DNA of 64,000 nt, taken from the NCBI RefSeq assembly GCF_021129195.1, contig NZ_JAJOHW010000045.1, positions 1 to 64,000 on the forward strand, in the 5' to 3' direction. Under the pieces are notes generated by a model. That model was not told the DNA's origin and ran no database searches. It saw only the letters and a program-made list of their open reading frames with translations. The stretch is from Chromobacterium aquaticum. GTDB taxonomy: Bacteria; Pseudomonadota; Gammaproteobacteria; Burkholderiales; Chromobacteriaceae. Of this stretch, positions 26,218 through 36,187 are shown piece by piece (positions within the stretch are counted from its first letter, which is position 1; every line of letters begins with the position of its first letter). The translations under genes and the position numbers were made by a program.

Positions 26218-27672
26218 TTAAATCACGGTGAGCGATTGACGCACGACTTGCACGCACAATTCCAACGCGCGCTCCGGCAGCAGGCCGATGAAGAGCAAGG
26301 CCAACGCGTTCAGCGACAGCACCAGCTTCATATCGCCGCGCACCACGATGTCGCTGCGGTCTTCCGCCTCGTCGAAATACATCGCCTTCACCACGCGCAG
26401 GTAGTAGAACGCGCCGATCACCGACATCAGCACCGCGAAGATGGCCAGCTTGATCATGCCTATGTCGACGATGGCCTTGATCACCGCGAACTTGGCGTAG
26501 AAGCCCACCAGCGGCGGGATGCCTGCCATGGAGAACATGGTCAGCAGCATCAGCAGCGCGTACCAGCTGTTGCGGCTGTTCAGGCCTTTCAGGTCGTCCA
26601 GCTTCTCGCACTCGAAACCGGCGCGCGACAGCGCCAGCAGCATGCCGAAGCTGACCAGCGACATCAGCACATAGCTCAGCGCGTAGAACAGCGCCGCCGA
26701 ATAGCCGACCTTGGTGCCGGCCAGCACGCCCAGGAGCAGGAAGCCCATGTGCGAGATCGTCGAATAGGCCAGCATGCGCTTGATATTGGTCTGCACGATG
26801 GCGGTGATGTTGCCGATGGCCATGGACAGGGCGGCCACGATCACCAACATCATCTGCCAGTCAGCCACCAGCGCGTCCAGGCCCTGGGCCAGGATGCGCA
26901 GCGTGAACACGAAGGCGGCCAGCTTGGGAGCGGCGCCCACCATCAGCGTCACCGAGGTCGGCGCGCCGTGGTACACGTCCGGCACCCACATATGGAACGG
27001 CACCGCGCCCAGCTTGAAGGACAGGCCGGCCACGATGAACACCAGGCCGAAGATCAGCAGCACGTCATTGGCCTTGTGCGCGGCGATGGACTTGGCGATC
27101 GCGGCCAGTTCCAGCGAGCCGGTGGCGCCGTAGATCATCGAGATGCCGTACAGCAGCAGGCCGGAGGCCAGCGCGCCCAGCACGAAGTACTTCATTGCCG
27201 CCTCGGTGGCCTTCACCGACTCGCGCTGCAGCGCGATGATGGAGTACAAGGCCAGCGACAGCAATTCCAGGCCCATGTACAGGGTCAGGAAGTGCGAGGC
27301 CGACACCATCAGGTTCATGCCCAGCAAGGCGAACAGCGCCAGCGAGAAATACTCGCCCTTGAACAGCTGGCGATCGGCGGTGTACTGCCGGCTGTAGATC
27401 AGCACGATGGCGGTGACCGCGTACATGGCCAGCTTGACCACGCCGCCCATGGGGTCGGCGACGAACATGCCGGAGAACGTGAGCACCGGCTGCGCGGTGA
27501 AAGTCATCACCTGCGCCACCGCCGTGCCCAGCAGGGTCAGCAGCGTCAGGCCCAGGGTGATGCCGCGCTTCTCGTCCGAGACAAACAGGTCCGCCATCAG
27601 CACGAACAGGATCGCGCCGGCGAGGAACATCTCGGGAATCGCGGGTATCAGGTTGAGATCAGCCCAATTCAT
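26218..27672 (-). CDS. nuoN: NADH-quinone oxidoreductase subunit N
   Basis: Antiporter-like, proton-pumping membrane subunit of complex I. 484 residues, about 14 membrane helices, with the conserved helix Glu/Lys signatures in LYMGLELLSLALYS and AGLSFKLGAVPFHMWVPDVY, and IKRMLAYSTISHMGF. ATG 27672 is chosen because AAGGA lies 9 bases upstream; ATG 27681 abuts it. Confidence 0.97.
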   Translation of the reverse strand: MNWADLNLIPAIPEMFLAGAILFVLMADLFVSDEKRGITLGLTLLTLLGTAVAQVMTFTAQPVLTFSGMFVADPMGGVVKLAMYAVTAIVLIYSRQYTADRQLFKGEYFSLALFALLGMNLMVSASHFLTLYMGLELLSLALYSIIALQRESVKATEAAMKYFVLGALASGLLLYGISMIYGATGSLELAAIAKSIAAHKANDVLLIFGLVFIVAGLSFKLGAVPFHMWVPDVYHGAPTSVTLMVGAAPKLAAFVFTLRILAQGLDALVADWQMMLVIVAALSMAIGNITAIVQTNIKRMLAYSTISHMGFLLLGVLAGTKVGYSAALFYALSYVLMSLVSFGMLLALSRAGFECEKLDDLKGLNSRNSWYALLMLLTMFSMAGIPPLVGFYAKFAVIKAIVDIGMIKLAIFAVLMSVIGAFYYLRVVKAMYFDEAEDRSDIVVRGDMKLVLSLNALALLFIGLLPERALELCVQVVRQSLTVI

Positions 27673-27692
27673 TGTTTCCATTCCTTCCGCGC

Positions 27693-29201
27693 TTACAGCT
27701 TGCTCTGCGAGACATGCAGAATCAGGTCATTGACCGACAGGTGCATTTTCTCGACGAAGGCTTGCGGGTACAGGCCCATGCCCAGCACCGCTATGGCCAG
27801 GATGGCCAGTACCAGGAACTCGCGCTTGTTGACGTCGGACAGCTCCGCCACATGGCTGTTGCCCACTTCGCCGAAGATCACGCGCTTGTACATCCACAAG
27901 GTATAGGCGGCGCCGAAGATCAGCGTGGTGGCGGCCAGCGCCGCGTACCAGAAGTTCACCTGCACCGCGCCCATGATCACCATGAACTCGCCGACGAAGC
28001 CGGAAGTGGCCGGCAGGCCGGAGTTGGCCATCGCGAACAGCATCATGAAGGCCGCGAAGATAGGCATCTTGTTGGCCACGCCGCCGTAGTCGGCGATGTT
28101 GCGGCTGTGCACGCGGTCATACATCACGCCGATGCAGAAGAACATCGCGGCGGAGACGAAGCCGTGGGACACCATCTGCACCAGCGCGCCTTCAACCGCC
28201 CACTGGTTCAGCTCGGAACCGGTGAACAGGAACAGGCCCAGGGTGACGAAGCCCATGTGCGAAATCGACGAGTAAGCCACCAGCTTTTTCATGTCGGACT
28301 GCACCAGCGCCACCAGGCCGATGTAGACCACCGCCACCAGCGACAGCGCCACCATCACGCCGGACAGCTCGCGCGCGGCGTCCGGCAGAATGGGCAGCAC
28401 GAACCGCAGGAAGCCGTAAGCGCCGATCTTCAACGTGATCGCGGCCAGCACCATGGAGCCGCCGGTAGGCGCTTCCACGTGGGCGTCCGGCAGCCAGGTG
28501 TGCACCGGCCACATCGGCACCTTCACCGCGAAGGACAGGAAGAAGGCGACGAATAGCAGGATCTGCACCGTCAGCGGGATCTTGGCGATGTCGTGGAAAG
28601 CCTGGATGTCGAAGGACTTGCCAGCCTGGAAGTACAGGTAGATCAAGGCCACCAGCATCAGCAGCGAGCCGAGCAGGGTGTAGAGGAAGAACTTGATCGA
28701 CGCGTACACGCGACGCGGGCCGCCCCAGACGCCGATGATCAGATACATCGGGATCAGCATGCCTTCGAAGAAGACATAGAACAGGATGGCGTCCAGCGCG
28801 GCGAAAGCGCCGTTGATCAGACCGGACATGATCAGGAAGGCGGCCATGTACTGCGCCACGCGCTTCTGGATCACCTGCCAGCCGGCCACCACCACCAGCA
28901 AGGTGGTGAAGCTGTTGAGTACGATGAACAGCATCGAGATGCCGTCCACGCCCAGGTGGTAGTTGATGCCGAGGGACTCGATCCACGGCTTCATCTCGAC
29001 GAACTGCATGCCGCCGCTGAGATTGTTGAATTCAGTGAACAGCGGCAGCGACAGCAGGAAGCCCGCCAGGGCCCCCGCCGCGGCCAGCCAGCGCGCCAAC
29101 GCGGCCCGCTGATCGCCCCCTGTCGCCAGCACCAGCAACCCGGCCGCTATCGGGGCCCAGATCACCAGAGTCAATAGATGTGTGAACATAGTCAAACCCA
29201 T
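27693..29201 (-). CDS. nuoM: NADH-quinone oxidoreductase subunit M
   Basis: Second antiporter-like subunit of complex I. 502 residues, multi-spanning; GVDGISMLFIVLNSF, FFEGMLIPMYLIIGVWGG, FAVKVPMWPVHTWLPDAHVEAPTGGS and KKLVAYSSISHMGFV are family signatures. The start may be ATG 29201 or ATG 29189; ribosome sites do not decide. It follows nuoL closely. Confidence 0.97.
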   Translation of the reverse strand: MGLTMFTHLLTLVIWAPIAAGLLVLATGGDQRAALARWLAAAGALAGFLLSLPLFTEFNNLSGGMQFVEMKPWIESLGINYHLGVDGISMLFIVLNSFTTLLVVVAGWQVIQKRVAQYMAAFLIMSGLINGAFAALDAILFYVFFEGMLIPMYLIIGVWGGPRRVYASIKFFLYTLLGSLLMLVALIYLYFQAGKSFDIQAFHDIAKIPLTVQILLFVAFFLSFAVKVPMWPVHTWLPDAHVEAPTGGSMVLAAITLKIGAYGFLRFVLPILPDAARELSGVMVALSLVAVVYIGLVALVQSDMKKLVAYSSISHMGFVTLGLFLFTGSELNQWAVEGALVQMVSHGFVSAAMFFCIGVMYDRVHSRNIADYGGVANKMPIFAAFMMLFAMANSGLPATSGFVGEFMVIMGAVQVNFWYAALAATTLIFGAAYTLWMYKRVIFGEVGNSHVAELSDVNKREFLVLAILAIAVLGMGLYPQAFVEKMHLSVNDLILHVSQSKL

Positions 29202-29228
29202 TTGTTATTCCAATCCCGGAGCCCGGGC

Positions 29229-31262
29229 TCAACGCCAGATCAGCGGCCAGAACCACATCGTCATCAGCGCCAGCACCCCGATGATCATCGCGGTGGCGTA
29301 GCTGTAGATGAAGCCGGTTTGCGCGCGGCGGATGAAGCCGGAGAAAGTCGCCACCAGTTTGGCGGTGCCGTTCACCAACAGACCGTCGATCAGCAACATG
29401 TCGCCCACCTTCCAGAAGAAGGTGCCCAGGGCTCGCGAGCCCTTGGCGAACACGGCGAAATAGATCTCGTCCAGGTAGTACTTGTTTTCCAGGATCTTGT
29501 TCACCAGGCTGAACTTCTGCTTGATGGCGGCCGGGATTTGCGGCGCCTTCATGTAGAAGAACCAGGCGGTGGCCACGCCGGCCAGCGCCAGCCACAGCGG
29601 CAGCGTGCTCAGCGAATGCACGCCCATGGCGGCGGCGCCATGGAACTCGCGGGCGATCTCTTCCATCGCCGGATGCAGCTCATGGTTGACGGTGATCACG
29701 CCCTTGAAGAAGTCGCCGTACAGCAGCGGCTCGATCGCGAAGTAACCCACCAGCACCGACGGAATCGCCAGCAGCACCAGCGGCAGGGTCACCACCCACG
29801 GCGACTCGTGCGGCTTGTCGTTCGGACCCAGGCCATGGTGATGGTCGTGATCGTCATGGCCGTGATCGTGATGATTGTCCTTCTTCTCCATCCAGCGTTC
29901 CTTGCCGTGGAAGACCAGGAAGTACATGCGGAAGGAATAGAAGGCGGTGATGAACACGCCGGCGATCACCGCGAAATAAGCGAAACCGGCCGCGGACAGA
30001 TTGGACGCGTGCACCGCCTCGATGATGGAGTCCTTGGAGTAGAAGCCGGAGAAGAACGGCGTGCCGATCAAGGCCAGCGAACCCAACAGCGAAGTCAGCC
30101 AGGTGATGGGCATGTACTTGCGCAGGCCGCCCATATTGCGCATGTCCTGATCATGGTGCATGCCGATGATCACCGAGCCCGCCGCCAGGAACAGCAGCGC
30201 CTTGAAGAAGGCGTGGGTCATCACGTGGAACATCGCCACCGAGTAGGCCGAGGCGCCCAGCGCCACGGTCATATAGCCCAGCTGCGACAGCGTGGAGTAA
30301 GCCACCACGCGCTTGATGTCGTTCTGGACGATGCCGAGGAAACCCATGAACAGCGCGGTGATGGAACCGGCGACCATGATCACGTTCAGCGCGGTGTCGG
30401 ACAGTTCGAACAGCGGGCTCATGCGCGACACCATGAAGATGCCGGCGGTCACCATCGTTGCCGCGTGAATCAGCGCCGAGATCGGAGTCGGGCCTTCCAT
30501 CGAGTCCGGCAGCCACACGTGCAGCGGGAACTGCGCCGATTTGCCCATCGCGCCGATGAACAGCAGGATGCAGGTCACGCTCAGCAACGACCACTCGGTA
30601 CCCGGAATCAGGCTGATGGTCTTGCTGGCCAGCGCCGGAGCGGCGGCGAACACGTCGCTGTAGTTCAGCGAACCGCCGAAGTAGGCCAGCACCAGGCCGA
30701 TGCCCAGCAGGAAGCCGAAGTCGCCGACGCGGTTGACCAAGAAGGCCTTCAGGTTGGCGAAGATCGCGGTCGGACGCTTGAACCAGAAGCCGATCAGCAG
30801 GTAGGACACCAGGCCCACCGCTTCCCAACCGAAGAACAGCTGGATGAAGTTGTTGCTCATCACCAGCATCAGCATCGAGAAGGTAAACAGCGAGATATAG
30901 CTGAAGAAGCGCTGATAGCCCGGGTCTTCCTGCATATAGCCTATGGTGTAAATGTGCACCATCAGCGACACGCTGGTGACCACCACCAGCATCATCGCGG
31001 TCAGCGAATCCACCAGGAAGCCCACCGAGAACTCGTAGCCACCCACCGTCAGCCAGGTGTAAACCGGACCGTTGAACACTTCAGCCTGCCCGGTCAGGAA
31101 GGCGTGAAGCACCTTGAGCGAAAGCGCGGCGGACAGCGCCACGCCGGCTATCGTCACGACGTGCGAAGCGCGCCGGCCGATGGCCCATCCAAATAGGCCT
31201 GCAATGATGGAACCCGCCAGCGGGGCGAGTGCAATCAGCAGGTATAAGCTCTTCATATCCAT
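29229..31262 (-). CDS. nuoL: NADH-quinone oxidoreductase subunit L
   Basis: Largest antiporter-like subunit, whose C-terminal lateral helix spans the membrane arm. 677 residues. Seen: FFGWEAVGLVSYLLIGFW, AMGKSAQFPLHVWLPDSMEGPTP, IKRVVAYSTLSQLGYM. A strongly His/Asp-rich loop (NHHDHGHDDHDHHHG, about 29833-29882) is inserted between late helices and could bind metal ions. Confidence 0.97.
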   Translation of the reverse strand: MDMKSLYLLIALAPLAGSIIAGLFGWAIGRRASHVVTIAGVALSAALSLKVLHAFLTGQAEVFNGPVYTWLTVGGYEFSVGFLVDSLTAMMLVVVTSVSLMVHIYTIGYMQEDPGYQRFFSYISLFTFSMLMLVMSNNFIQLFFGWEAVGLVSYLLIGFWFKRPTAIFANLKAFLVNRVGDFGFLLGIGLVLAYFGGSLNYSDVFAAAPALASKTISLIPGTEWSLLSVTCILLFIGAMGKSAQFPLHVWLPDSMEGPTPISALIHAATMVTAGIFMVSRMSPLFELSDTALNVIMVAGSITALFMGFLGIVQNDIKRVVAYSTLSQLGYMTVALGASAYSVAMFHVMTHAFFKALLFLAAGSVIIGMHHDQDMRNMGGLRKYMPITWLTSLLGSLALIGTPFFSGFYSKDSIIEAVHASNLSAAGFAYFAVIAGVFITAFYSFRMYFLVFHGKERWMEKKDNHHDHGHDDHDHHHGLGPNDKPHESPWVVTLPLVLLAIPSVLVGYFAIEPLLYGDFFKGVITVNHELHPAMEEIAREFHGAAAMGVHSLSTLPLWLALAGVATAWFFYMKAPQIPAAIKQKFSLVNKILENKYYLDEIYFAVFAKGSRALGTFFWKVGDMLLIDGLLVNGTAKLVATFSGFIRRAQTGFIYSYATAMIIGVLALMTMWFWPLIWR

Positions 31263-31294
31263 GCTTGTGTGCTTTGTGTAGGTTCCGGTTTGCC

Positions 31295-31600
31295 TTAGCC
31301 TTTGAGGCTGCCCAAGTCTTCAACGTTGATGGTGCGCAGATTGCGGAACAGCACCACCAGGATGGCCAGGCCAATCGCGGCTTCGGCCGCGGCCACCGTC
31401 AGGATGAAGAATACGAAGATCTGGCCTGCCGTGTCCGACAGGTAATGCGAGAACGCGATGAAGTTGAAATTCACCGCGAGCAGCATCAGCTCGATGGCCA
31501 TCAGCAGCACGATCAGATTTTTCCGGTTCAGGAAAACGCCTAGCACGCCGATGGCAAACAGGATTGCGGCCAGCACCAGGAAGTGAGTCAGTGTCAGCAC
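31295..31600 (-). CDS. nuoK: NADH-quinone oxidoreductase subunit K
   Basis: Small MrpC-like membrane subunit with three helices. 101 residues; [22 protein letters not shown] carries the buried Glu required for proton transfer. Full-length and in standard nuo order between J and L. Confidence 0.97.
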   Translation of the reverse strand: MLTLTHFLVLAAILFAIGVLGVFLNRKNLIVLLMAIELMLLAVNFNFIAFSHYLSDTAGQIFVFFILTVAAAEAAIGLAILVVLFRNLRTINVEDLGSLKG

Positions 31601-31626
31601 ATTTCCTCCCTTATGTTGATTGGCCG

Positions 31627-32286
31627 TCAGGCCTGTTGCTTACCGGAGTCGGCCTCGGAGGCCTCCTCCACCGTGGATTCTTCGGCAGGCTGTTCAGCCT
31701 GCATCTTGACCAGACGCACGCGGTCATTGCGCTTGACCTTGACCTGCAGCGCCGGATCGATAGCCTTGGTGTCCTTGCGGCTGCGCATGGTCAGGCCGAT
31801 GGCGGCCACCATGGCCAGCAGCAGCACCACCGCCGCCACTTCAAAAGGCAGCAGATAGGTGGTGTACAACTGGCGGCCCAGCACCTTGACGTTGCTGAAG
31901 TCTGCAGCCAGCGGCGCCGCGGCCTGGTAGGCGTCCAACTTGGCGCTGGGGCTGGCCAGGATCATCGCCATCTCAAACACCATGATGATGCCTACGGCGG
32001 CGGCGATCGGCAGGTTCTTCCAGAAGCCCTCGCGCAGTTTCTCGATGTTGATGTCCAGCATCATCACCACGAACAGGAACAGCACCATCACCGCGCCCAC
32101 ATACACCACCACCAGGGTGATGGCCAGGAACTCGGCTTCCATCAGCAGCCACAGGCCGGCGCTGTTGAAGAAGGCCAGCACCAGGAACAAGGCCGCGTGA
32201 ATCGGGTTCTTGGCCGTCACCACGCGGATGCCCGCGAACACCAGGATGGCGGACAGGACATAAAAGACAAACATTGTGAAGTTCAT
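31627..32286 (-). CDS. nuoJ: NADH-quinone oxidoreductase subunit J
   Basis: Membrane subunit with five helices. 219 residues; [24 protein letters not shown] and [21 protein letters not shown] (the flexible pi-bulge helix region) are conserved. The last 50 residues form a charged, Glu-rich tail ([18 protein letters not shown]), longer than in E. coli. Confidence 0.97.
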   Translation of the reverse strand: MNFTMFVFYVLSAILVFAGIRVVTAKNPIHAALFLVLAFFNSAGLWLLMEAEFLAITLVVVYVGAVMVLFLFVVMMLDINIEKLREGFWKNLPIAAAVGIIMVFEMAMILASPSAKLDAYQAAAPLAADFSNVKVLGRQLYTTYLLPFEVAAVVLLLAMVAAIGLTMRSRKDTKAIDPALQVKVKRNDRVRLVKMQAEQPAEESTVEEASEADSGKQQA

Positions 32287-32295
32287 GACCCCCCC

Positions 32296-32784
32296 TTAGC
32301 GATACTTGGCGTCGGCCGCCTTGTTGGCGGCGATTTCCGCCTCGTACTTGTCCCCGATCGCCAGCAGCATCGGCTTGGTGTAGTACAAGTCGCCACGTTT
32401 TTCGCCGTGGTATTCAAAGATGTGGGTTTCCACGATGGCGTCCACCGGACAGGCCTCCTCGCAGAAGCCGCAGAAGATGCACTTGGTCAGATCGATGTCG
32501 TAGCGCGTGGTGCGGCGGGTGCCGTCGTCACGCTGCTCGGACTCGATGCTGATCGCCATCGCCGGGCACACCGCCTCGCACAGCTTGCAAGCGATGCAGC
32601 GCTCTTCGCCGTTGGCGTAGCGGCGCTGCGCGTGCAGACCGCGGAAGCGCGGCGAAATCGGCGTCTTCTCTTCAGGAAACTGGACCGTGATCTTGCGGGC
32701 GAAGAAGTAGCGGCCAGTGACCATCAGGCCCTTGACCAGCTCCACCAGCAGGAAGGTCTTGAAAAAGTTGCGGATCGAATTCAT
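32296..32784 (-). CDS. nuoI: NADH-quinone oxidoreductase subunit I
   Basis: Carries iron-sulfur clusters N6a and N6b on the way to quinone. 162 residues with two complete 4Fe-4S motifs, [12 protein letters not shown] and [12 protein letters not shown]. Sits between nuoJ and nuoH as usual. Confidence 0.97.
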   Translation of the reverse strand: MNSIRNFFKTFLLVELVKGLMVTGRYFFARKITVQFPEEKTPISPRFRGLHAQRRYANGEERCIACKLCEAVCPAMAISIESEQRDDGTRRTTRYDIDLTKCIFCGFCEEACPVDAIVETHIFEYHGEKRGDLYYTKPMLLAIGDKYEAEIAANKAADAKYR

Positions 32785-32803
32785 CTTTTCACCTCTCCCC
32801 GTC

Positions 32804-33850
32804 TCAGTGCCACAAGGACAGCGGGGTCATCATCCAGACGCCCACCACCAGGATCCACACCAGGGTCACCGGGATGAACACCTTCCAGCCCAGACGCATG
32901 ATCTGGTCGTAGCGATAGCGCGGGAAGGTGGCGCGGAACCACAGGAAGCAGAACAGCACCATCGCCACCTTGAGCGCCAGCCAGAAGAAGCCGCCCGCGC
33001 CCAGAATGCCCCAGGATGCCGGGAACGGCGACAACCAGCCGCCGAGGAACAGCAGCGAGGTCAGCGCAGCGACCAGGATCATGTTGGCGTATTCGGCCAG
33101 GAAGAAGATGGCGAAGGCCATGCCCGAGTACTCGACGTGGAAACCGGCGACGATCTCGGATTCGCCCTCGGCCACGTCGAACGGCGCGCGGTTGGTTTCG
33201 GCCACGCCGGAAATCAGGTAGACCACGAACAGCGGGAACAGCGGCAGCCAGTTCCACGACAACACGGAACCGCCGGCCATGCCCTGCCCTTGCTGCTGGA
33301 CGATGTCCACCAGGTTCAGGCTGCTGGACACCATCAGCACGCCGATAAGCGCGAAGCCCATCGCCAGTTCGTAGGACACGATCTGGGCGGCGGAACGCAT
33401 GGCGCCGAGGAAGGAGTACTTGGAGTTGCCCGCCCAGCCGGCGATGATCACGCCGTACACCCCCATCGAGGTCAAGGCCAGGATGTAGAGCAGCGAAGCG
33501 TTGACGTTGGCCAGCACCAGCTTGTCGGTGAACGGAATCACCGCCCAGGCCGCCAGCGCCGGGGCGATGGACAACACCGGCGCCAGCAGGAACAGGCCCT
33601 TGCTGGAGTTGGTGGGCAGGATGATTTCCTTCATCAGCAGCTTGACCGCGTCGGCGATAGGCTGCAGCAGGCCCAGCGGGCCTACCCGGTTGGGGCCGAT
33701 GCGGATCTGCATGAAGCCGATGACCTTGCGCTCGGCATAGGTCAGGTAGGCGACGCACAGCAGCATCGGCAATACGATGGCGATGATCTTCAACAGGGTC
33801 CAAACCACGAGCCCCGCGTCAGTGCCAAGAATACCTTGCAAGAACTCCAT
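32804..33850 (-). CDS. nuoH: NADH-quinone oxidoreductase subunit H
   Basis: Membrane subunit forming the quinone-binding chamber with NuoB and NuoD. 348 residues, eight or nine helices. Seen: [47 protein letters not shown] split over a loop, and [16 protein letters not shown]-like end ([17 protein letters not shown]). Confidence 0.97.
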   Translation of the reverse strand: MEFLQGILGTDAGLVVWTLLKIIAIVLPMLLCVAYLTYAERKVIGFMQIRIGPNRVGPLGLLQPIADAVKLLMKEIILPTNSSKGLFLLAPVLSIAPALAAWAVIPFTDKLVLANVNASLLYILALTSMGVYGVIIAGWAGNSKYSFLGAMRSAAQIVSYELAMGFALIGVLMVSSSLNLVDIVQQQGQGMAGGSVLSWNWLPLFPLFVVYLISGVAETNRAPFDVAEGESEIVAGFHVEYSGMAFAIFFLAEYANMILVAALTSLLFLGGWLSPFPASWGILGAGGFFWLALKVAMVLFCFLWFRATFPRYRYDQIMRLGWKVFIPVTLVWILVVGVWMMTPLSLWH

Positions 33851-33853
33851 GCT

Positions 33854-36184
33854 TTACCCCTGGGTGATCTCGATAGCGTCGAACATGCCGCCCAGCGCCA
33901 GCGTGGCCGCGTGAGCGGTGGCGATGCGAACCGTGTCCTGCGGCAGGCTGTCGTCGGCGACGATGCGCACGCGCGCCTGGCCGGAACCCTGGCTCAGCAA
34001 CGCGGTGCTGTCGGCGGCGATGCCCAGCTTCTGCAGCAGGCCGCTGTGGGCGGAAGCCACCGGCTCGGCCGCGTCGCGGGTCTGTTGCAGCGACTCGGCG
34101 CGGCGGCAGACGGCGTCGGCCTGGTACAACGGCACTTCGCCGATGCGCGCCACGCCGGCGGTCGCGGCGGCCGCGACGTTCAGCTGGTTCAGCGCGTTGT
34201 TCAGACGCGCGGCGATGTCGCCCTTGGCCAGCAGTTCGGCGCGCACTTCCTCGGCGCTGTTGAAGTCGAAGCCGGACAGATTCAGCATATTGCCCAGCAC
34301 GCGCAGCACTTTCCAGGCCGGGCGGGCTTCGCCCAGCGGACGCACCACGCCGTTGAAGCTCTGCAGCTTGCCTTCCATATTGACGAAGGAGCCGGCGGTC
34401 TCGGAGAACGGCGCGATCGGCAGCAGCACATCGGCGTAGTCCAGCAGGCCCTGGCCCTTGAACGCGGTCAGCGCGATCACGGTGGCGGCCTGCTTCATCG
34501 CGGCGACGGCGGCTTGCGGGTTGTAGCTGTCGAATTCGACTTCGGTGTTCAGCAGCACATAAGCCTTCTTCGGCTCAGCGATCATCGCGGCGGCGTTGGC
34601 GCCCGCGCCTTGCGGCAGCGCGCCCACCAGTTCCGCGCCCACGCTGTTGGCGGCCTCGGACAGCACGCCAAAGCTGGCGCCGCTCAGGCGAGCGATCTCC
34701 TGCGCCACGGCCAACAGCTGGCTGAACGCCGGATGGTGCTGCGCCACATTGCCCAGCACCACGGCGGCGGTTTCCGCGCCGCTCAGGCTCTCGGCGATGC
34801 GACGCGCCTCGGCGGACACTTGCACCGCGGACAGATCAACGCTGGTTTCACCGCCCTTGATCTCGACCACGGCCTTCAGCACCTGGGCGAAGCCGTTGAC
34901 CAGCGCCAGCGGCGACACGATCAGCTTGGCGTTGATCTTGATCAGCAGTTCGTCGTCGGCGACATGGATAATGTTAAGCTCGCTGCCCTTCTTGGCCGCG
35001 GAGCGCAGGCGCGAGGTCAGCAGCGGCTGTTCCTTGCGCAGCGTGGAGCCAACCACCAGCACCGACTTGGCCGCGGCCAGATCGGAAATGCTGGAACCCA
35101 GCCATTCGGCGCCCTGCTTGGCCGCGTCGGCGGCGAAGTCGCTGCGGCGCAGACGGTAATCGATGCTTTCCACGCCGAAGGCGCGCGCCAGTTTCTGCGC
35201 CAGATGCAGTTCTTCGGTGGTGGAATGCGGGCTGGTCAGGAAGCCGATGGCGTCCTTGCCGTGATCGGCGGACACGCCGTTCAAGCCCTTCACCACGTAG
35301 TTCAACGCGGTTTCCCAATCCGTCTCGTGCCATTGGCCGTCGAACTTGATCATCGGCTGCTTCAGACGCTCGGCCGAGTTCAAGCCCTCGTAGGAGAAGC
35401 GGTCGCGGTCGGCGATCCAGCACTCGTTGATGGCCTCGTTTTCCAGCGGCAGCACGCGCATCACTTCATTGCTCTTGACCTGAACAATCAGGTTGGAGCC
35501 CAGGCCGTCATGCGGGCTGACCGATTTGCGGCGCGACAGCTCCCAGGCGCGGGTGCTGTAGCGGAACGGCTTGGAGGTCAGCGCGCCCACCGGGCACAGA
35601 TCGATGACGTTGCCGGAGATTTCCGAATCCACGGTCTTGCCGAGGAAGGGCAGAATCTCGGAGAACTCGCCGCGATGAGCCATGCCGATTTCCTGGAAGC
35701 CGCCGACTTCCTCGGTAAAGCGCACGCAACGGGTGCAGTGAATGCAGCGCGACATTTCTTCCGCCGAGACCAGCGGGCCCATGTCCTTGCCCACCACCAC
35801 GCGCTTTTCTTCCTGATAGCGCGAGGATGAGTTGCCGTAACCCACGGCCAGATCCTGCAGCTGGCATTCGCCGCCCTGGTCGCAGATCGGGCAATCCAGC
35901 GGGTGGTTGATCAGCAGGAATTCCATCACGCCGGCCTGGGCCTTCTTGGCCATGTCGGAGTGGGTGTGGACCTTCATGCCGTCGGTCACCGGGGTGGCAC
36001 AAGCCGGCAGCGGCTTGGGCGCTTTTTCCACTTCCACCAGGCACATGCGGCAGTTGGCCGCGATGGACAGCTTCTTGTGGTAGCAGAAGTGCGGAATGTA
36101 CGTGCCCACCGAGTGGGCCGCTTCCATGACGGTGCTGCCTTGCGGGACCGTCAGTTTTTTTCCGTCGATTTCGATTTCAAGCAT
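33854..36184 (-). CDS. nuoG: NADH-quinone oxidoreductase subunit G
   Basis: Peripheral-arm subunit with several clusters on a molybdopterin-type fold that lacks the cofactor. 776 residues. N-terminal 2Fe-2S ligands are in FCYHKKLSIAANCRMCLVE; the His-ligated cluster in HPLDCPICDQGGECQLQD; another in CIHCTRCVRF. The C-terminal 500 residues are less conserved and Ala-rich, as usual. Stop and start are tightly spaced with nuoF and nuoH. Confidence 0.97.
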   Translation of the reverse strand: MLEIEIDGKKLTVPQGSTVMEAAHSVGTYIPHFCYHKKLSIAANCRMCLVEVEKAPKPLPACATPVTDGMKVHTHSDMAKKAQAGVMEFLLINHPLDCPICDQGGECQLQDLAVGYGNSSSRYQEEKRVVVGKDMGPLVSAEEMSRCIHCTRCVRFTEEVGGFQEIGMAHRGEFSEILPFLGKTVDSEISGNVIDLCPVGALTSKPFRYSTRAWELSRRKSVSPHDGLGSNLIVQVKSNEVMRVLPLENEAINECWIADRDRFSYEGLNSAERLKQPMIKFDGQWHETDWETALNYVVKGLNGVSADHGKDAIGFLTSPHSTTEELHLAQKLARAFGVESIDYRLRRSDFAADAAKQGAEWLGSSISDLAAAKSVLVVGSTLRKEQPLLTSRLRSAAKKGSELNIIHVADDELLIKINAKLIVSPLALVNGFAQVLKAVVEIKGGETSVDLSAVQVSAEARRIAESLSGAETAAVVLGNVAQHHPAFSQLLAVAQEIARLSGASFGVLSEAANSVGAELVGALPQGAGANAAAMIAEPKKAYVLLNTEVEFDSYNPQAAVAAMKQAATVIALTAFKGQGLLDYADVLLPIAPFSETAGSFVNMEGKLQSFNGVVRPLGEARPAWKVLRVLGNMLNLSGFDFNSAEEVRAELLAKGDIAARLNNALNQLNVAAAATAGVARIGEVPLYQADAVCRRAESLQQTRDAAEPVASAHSGLLQKLGIAADSTALLSQGSGQARVRIVADDSLPQDTVRIATAHAATLALGGMFDAIEITQG

Positions 36185-36187
36185 CGC

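Noticed and set aside
32717-35830. 1037-codon open frame on the plus strand across nuoH/nuoG
   Set aside because: Antisense to secure complex I genes; composition is a low-complexity shadow of GC-rich codons.
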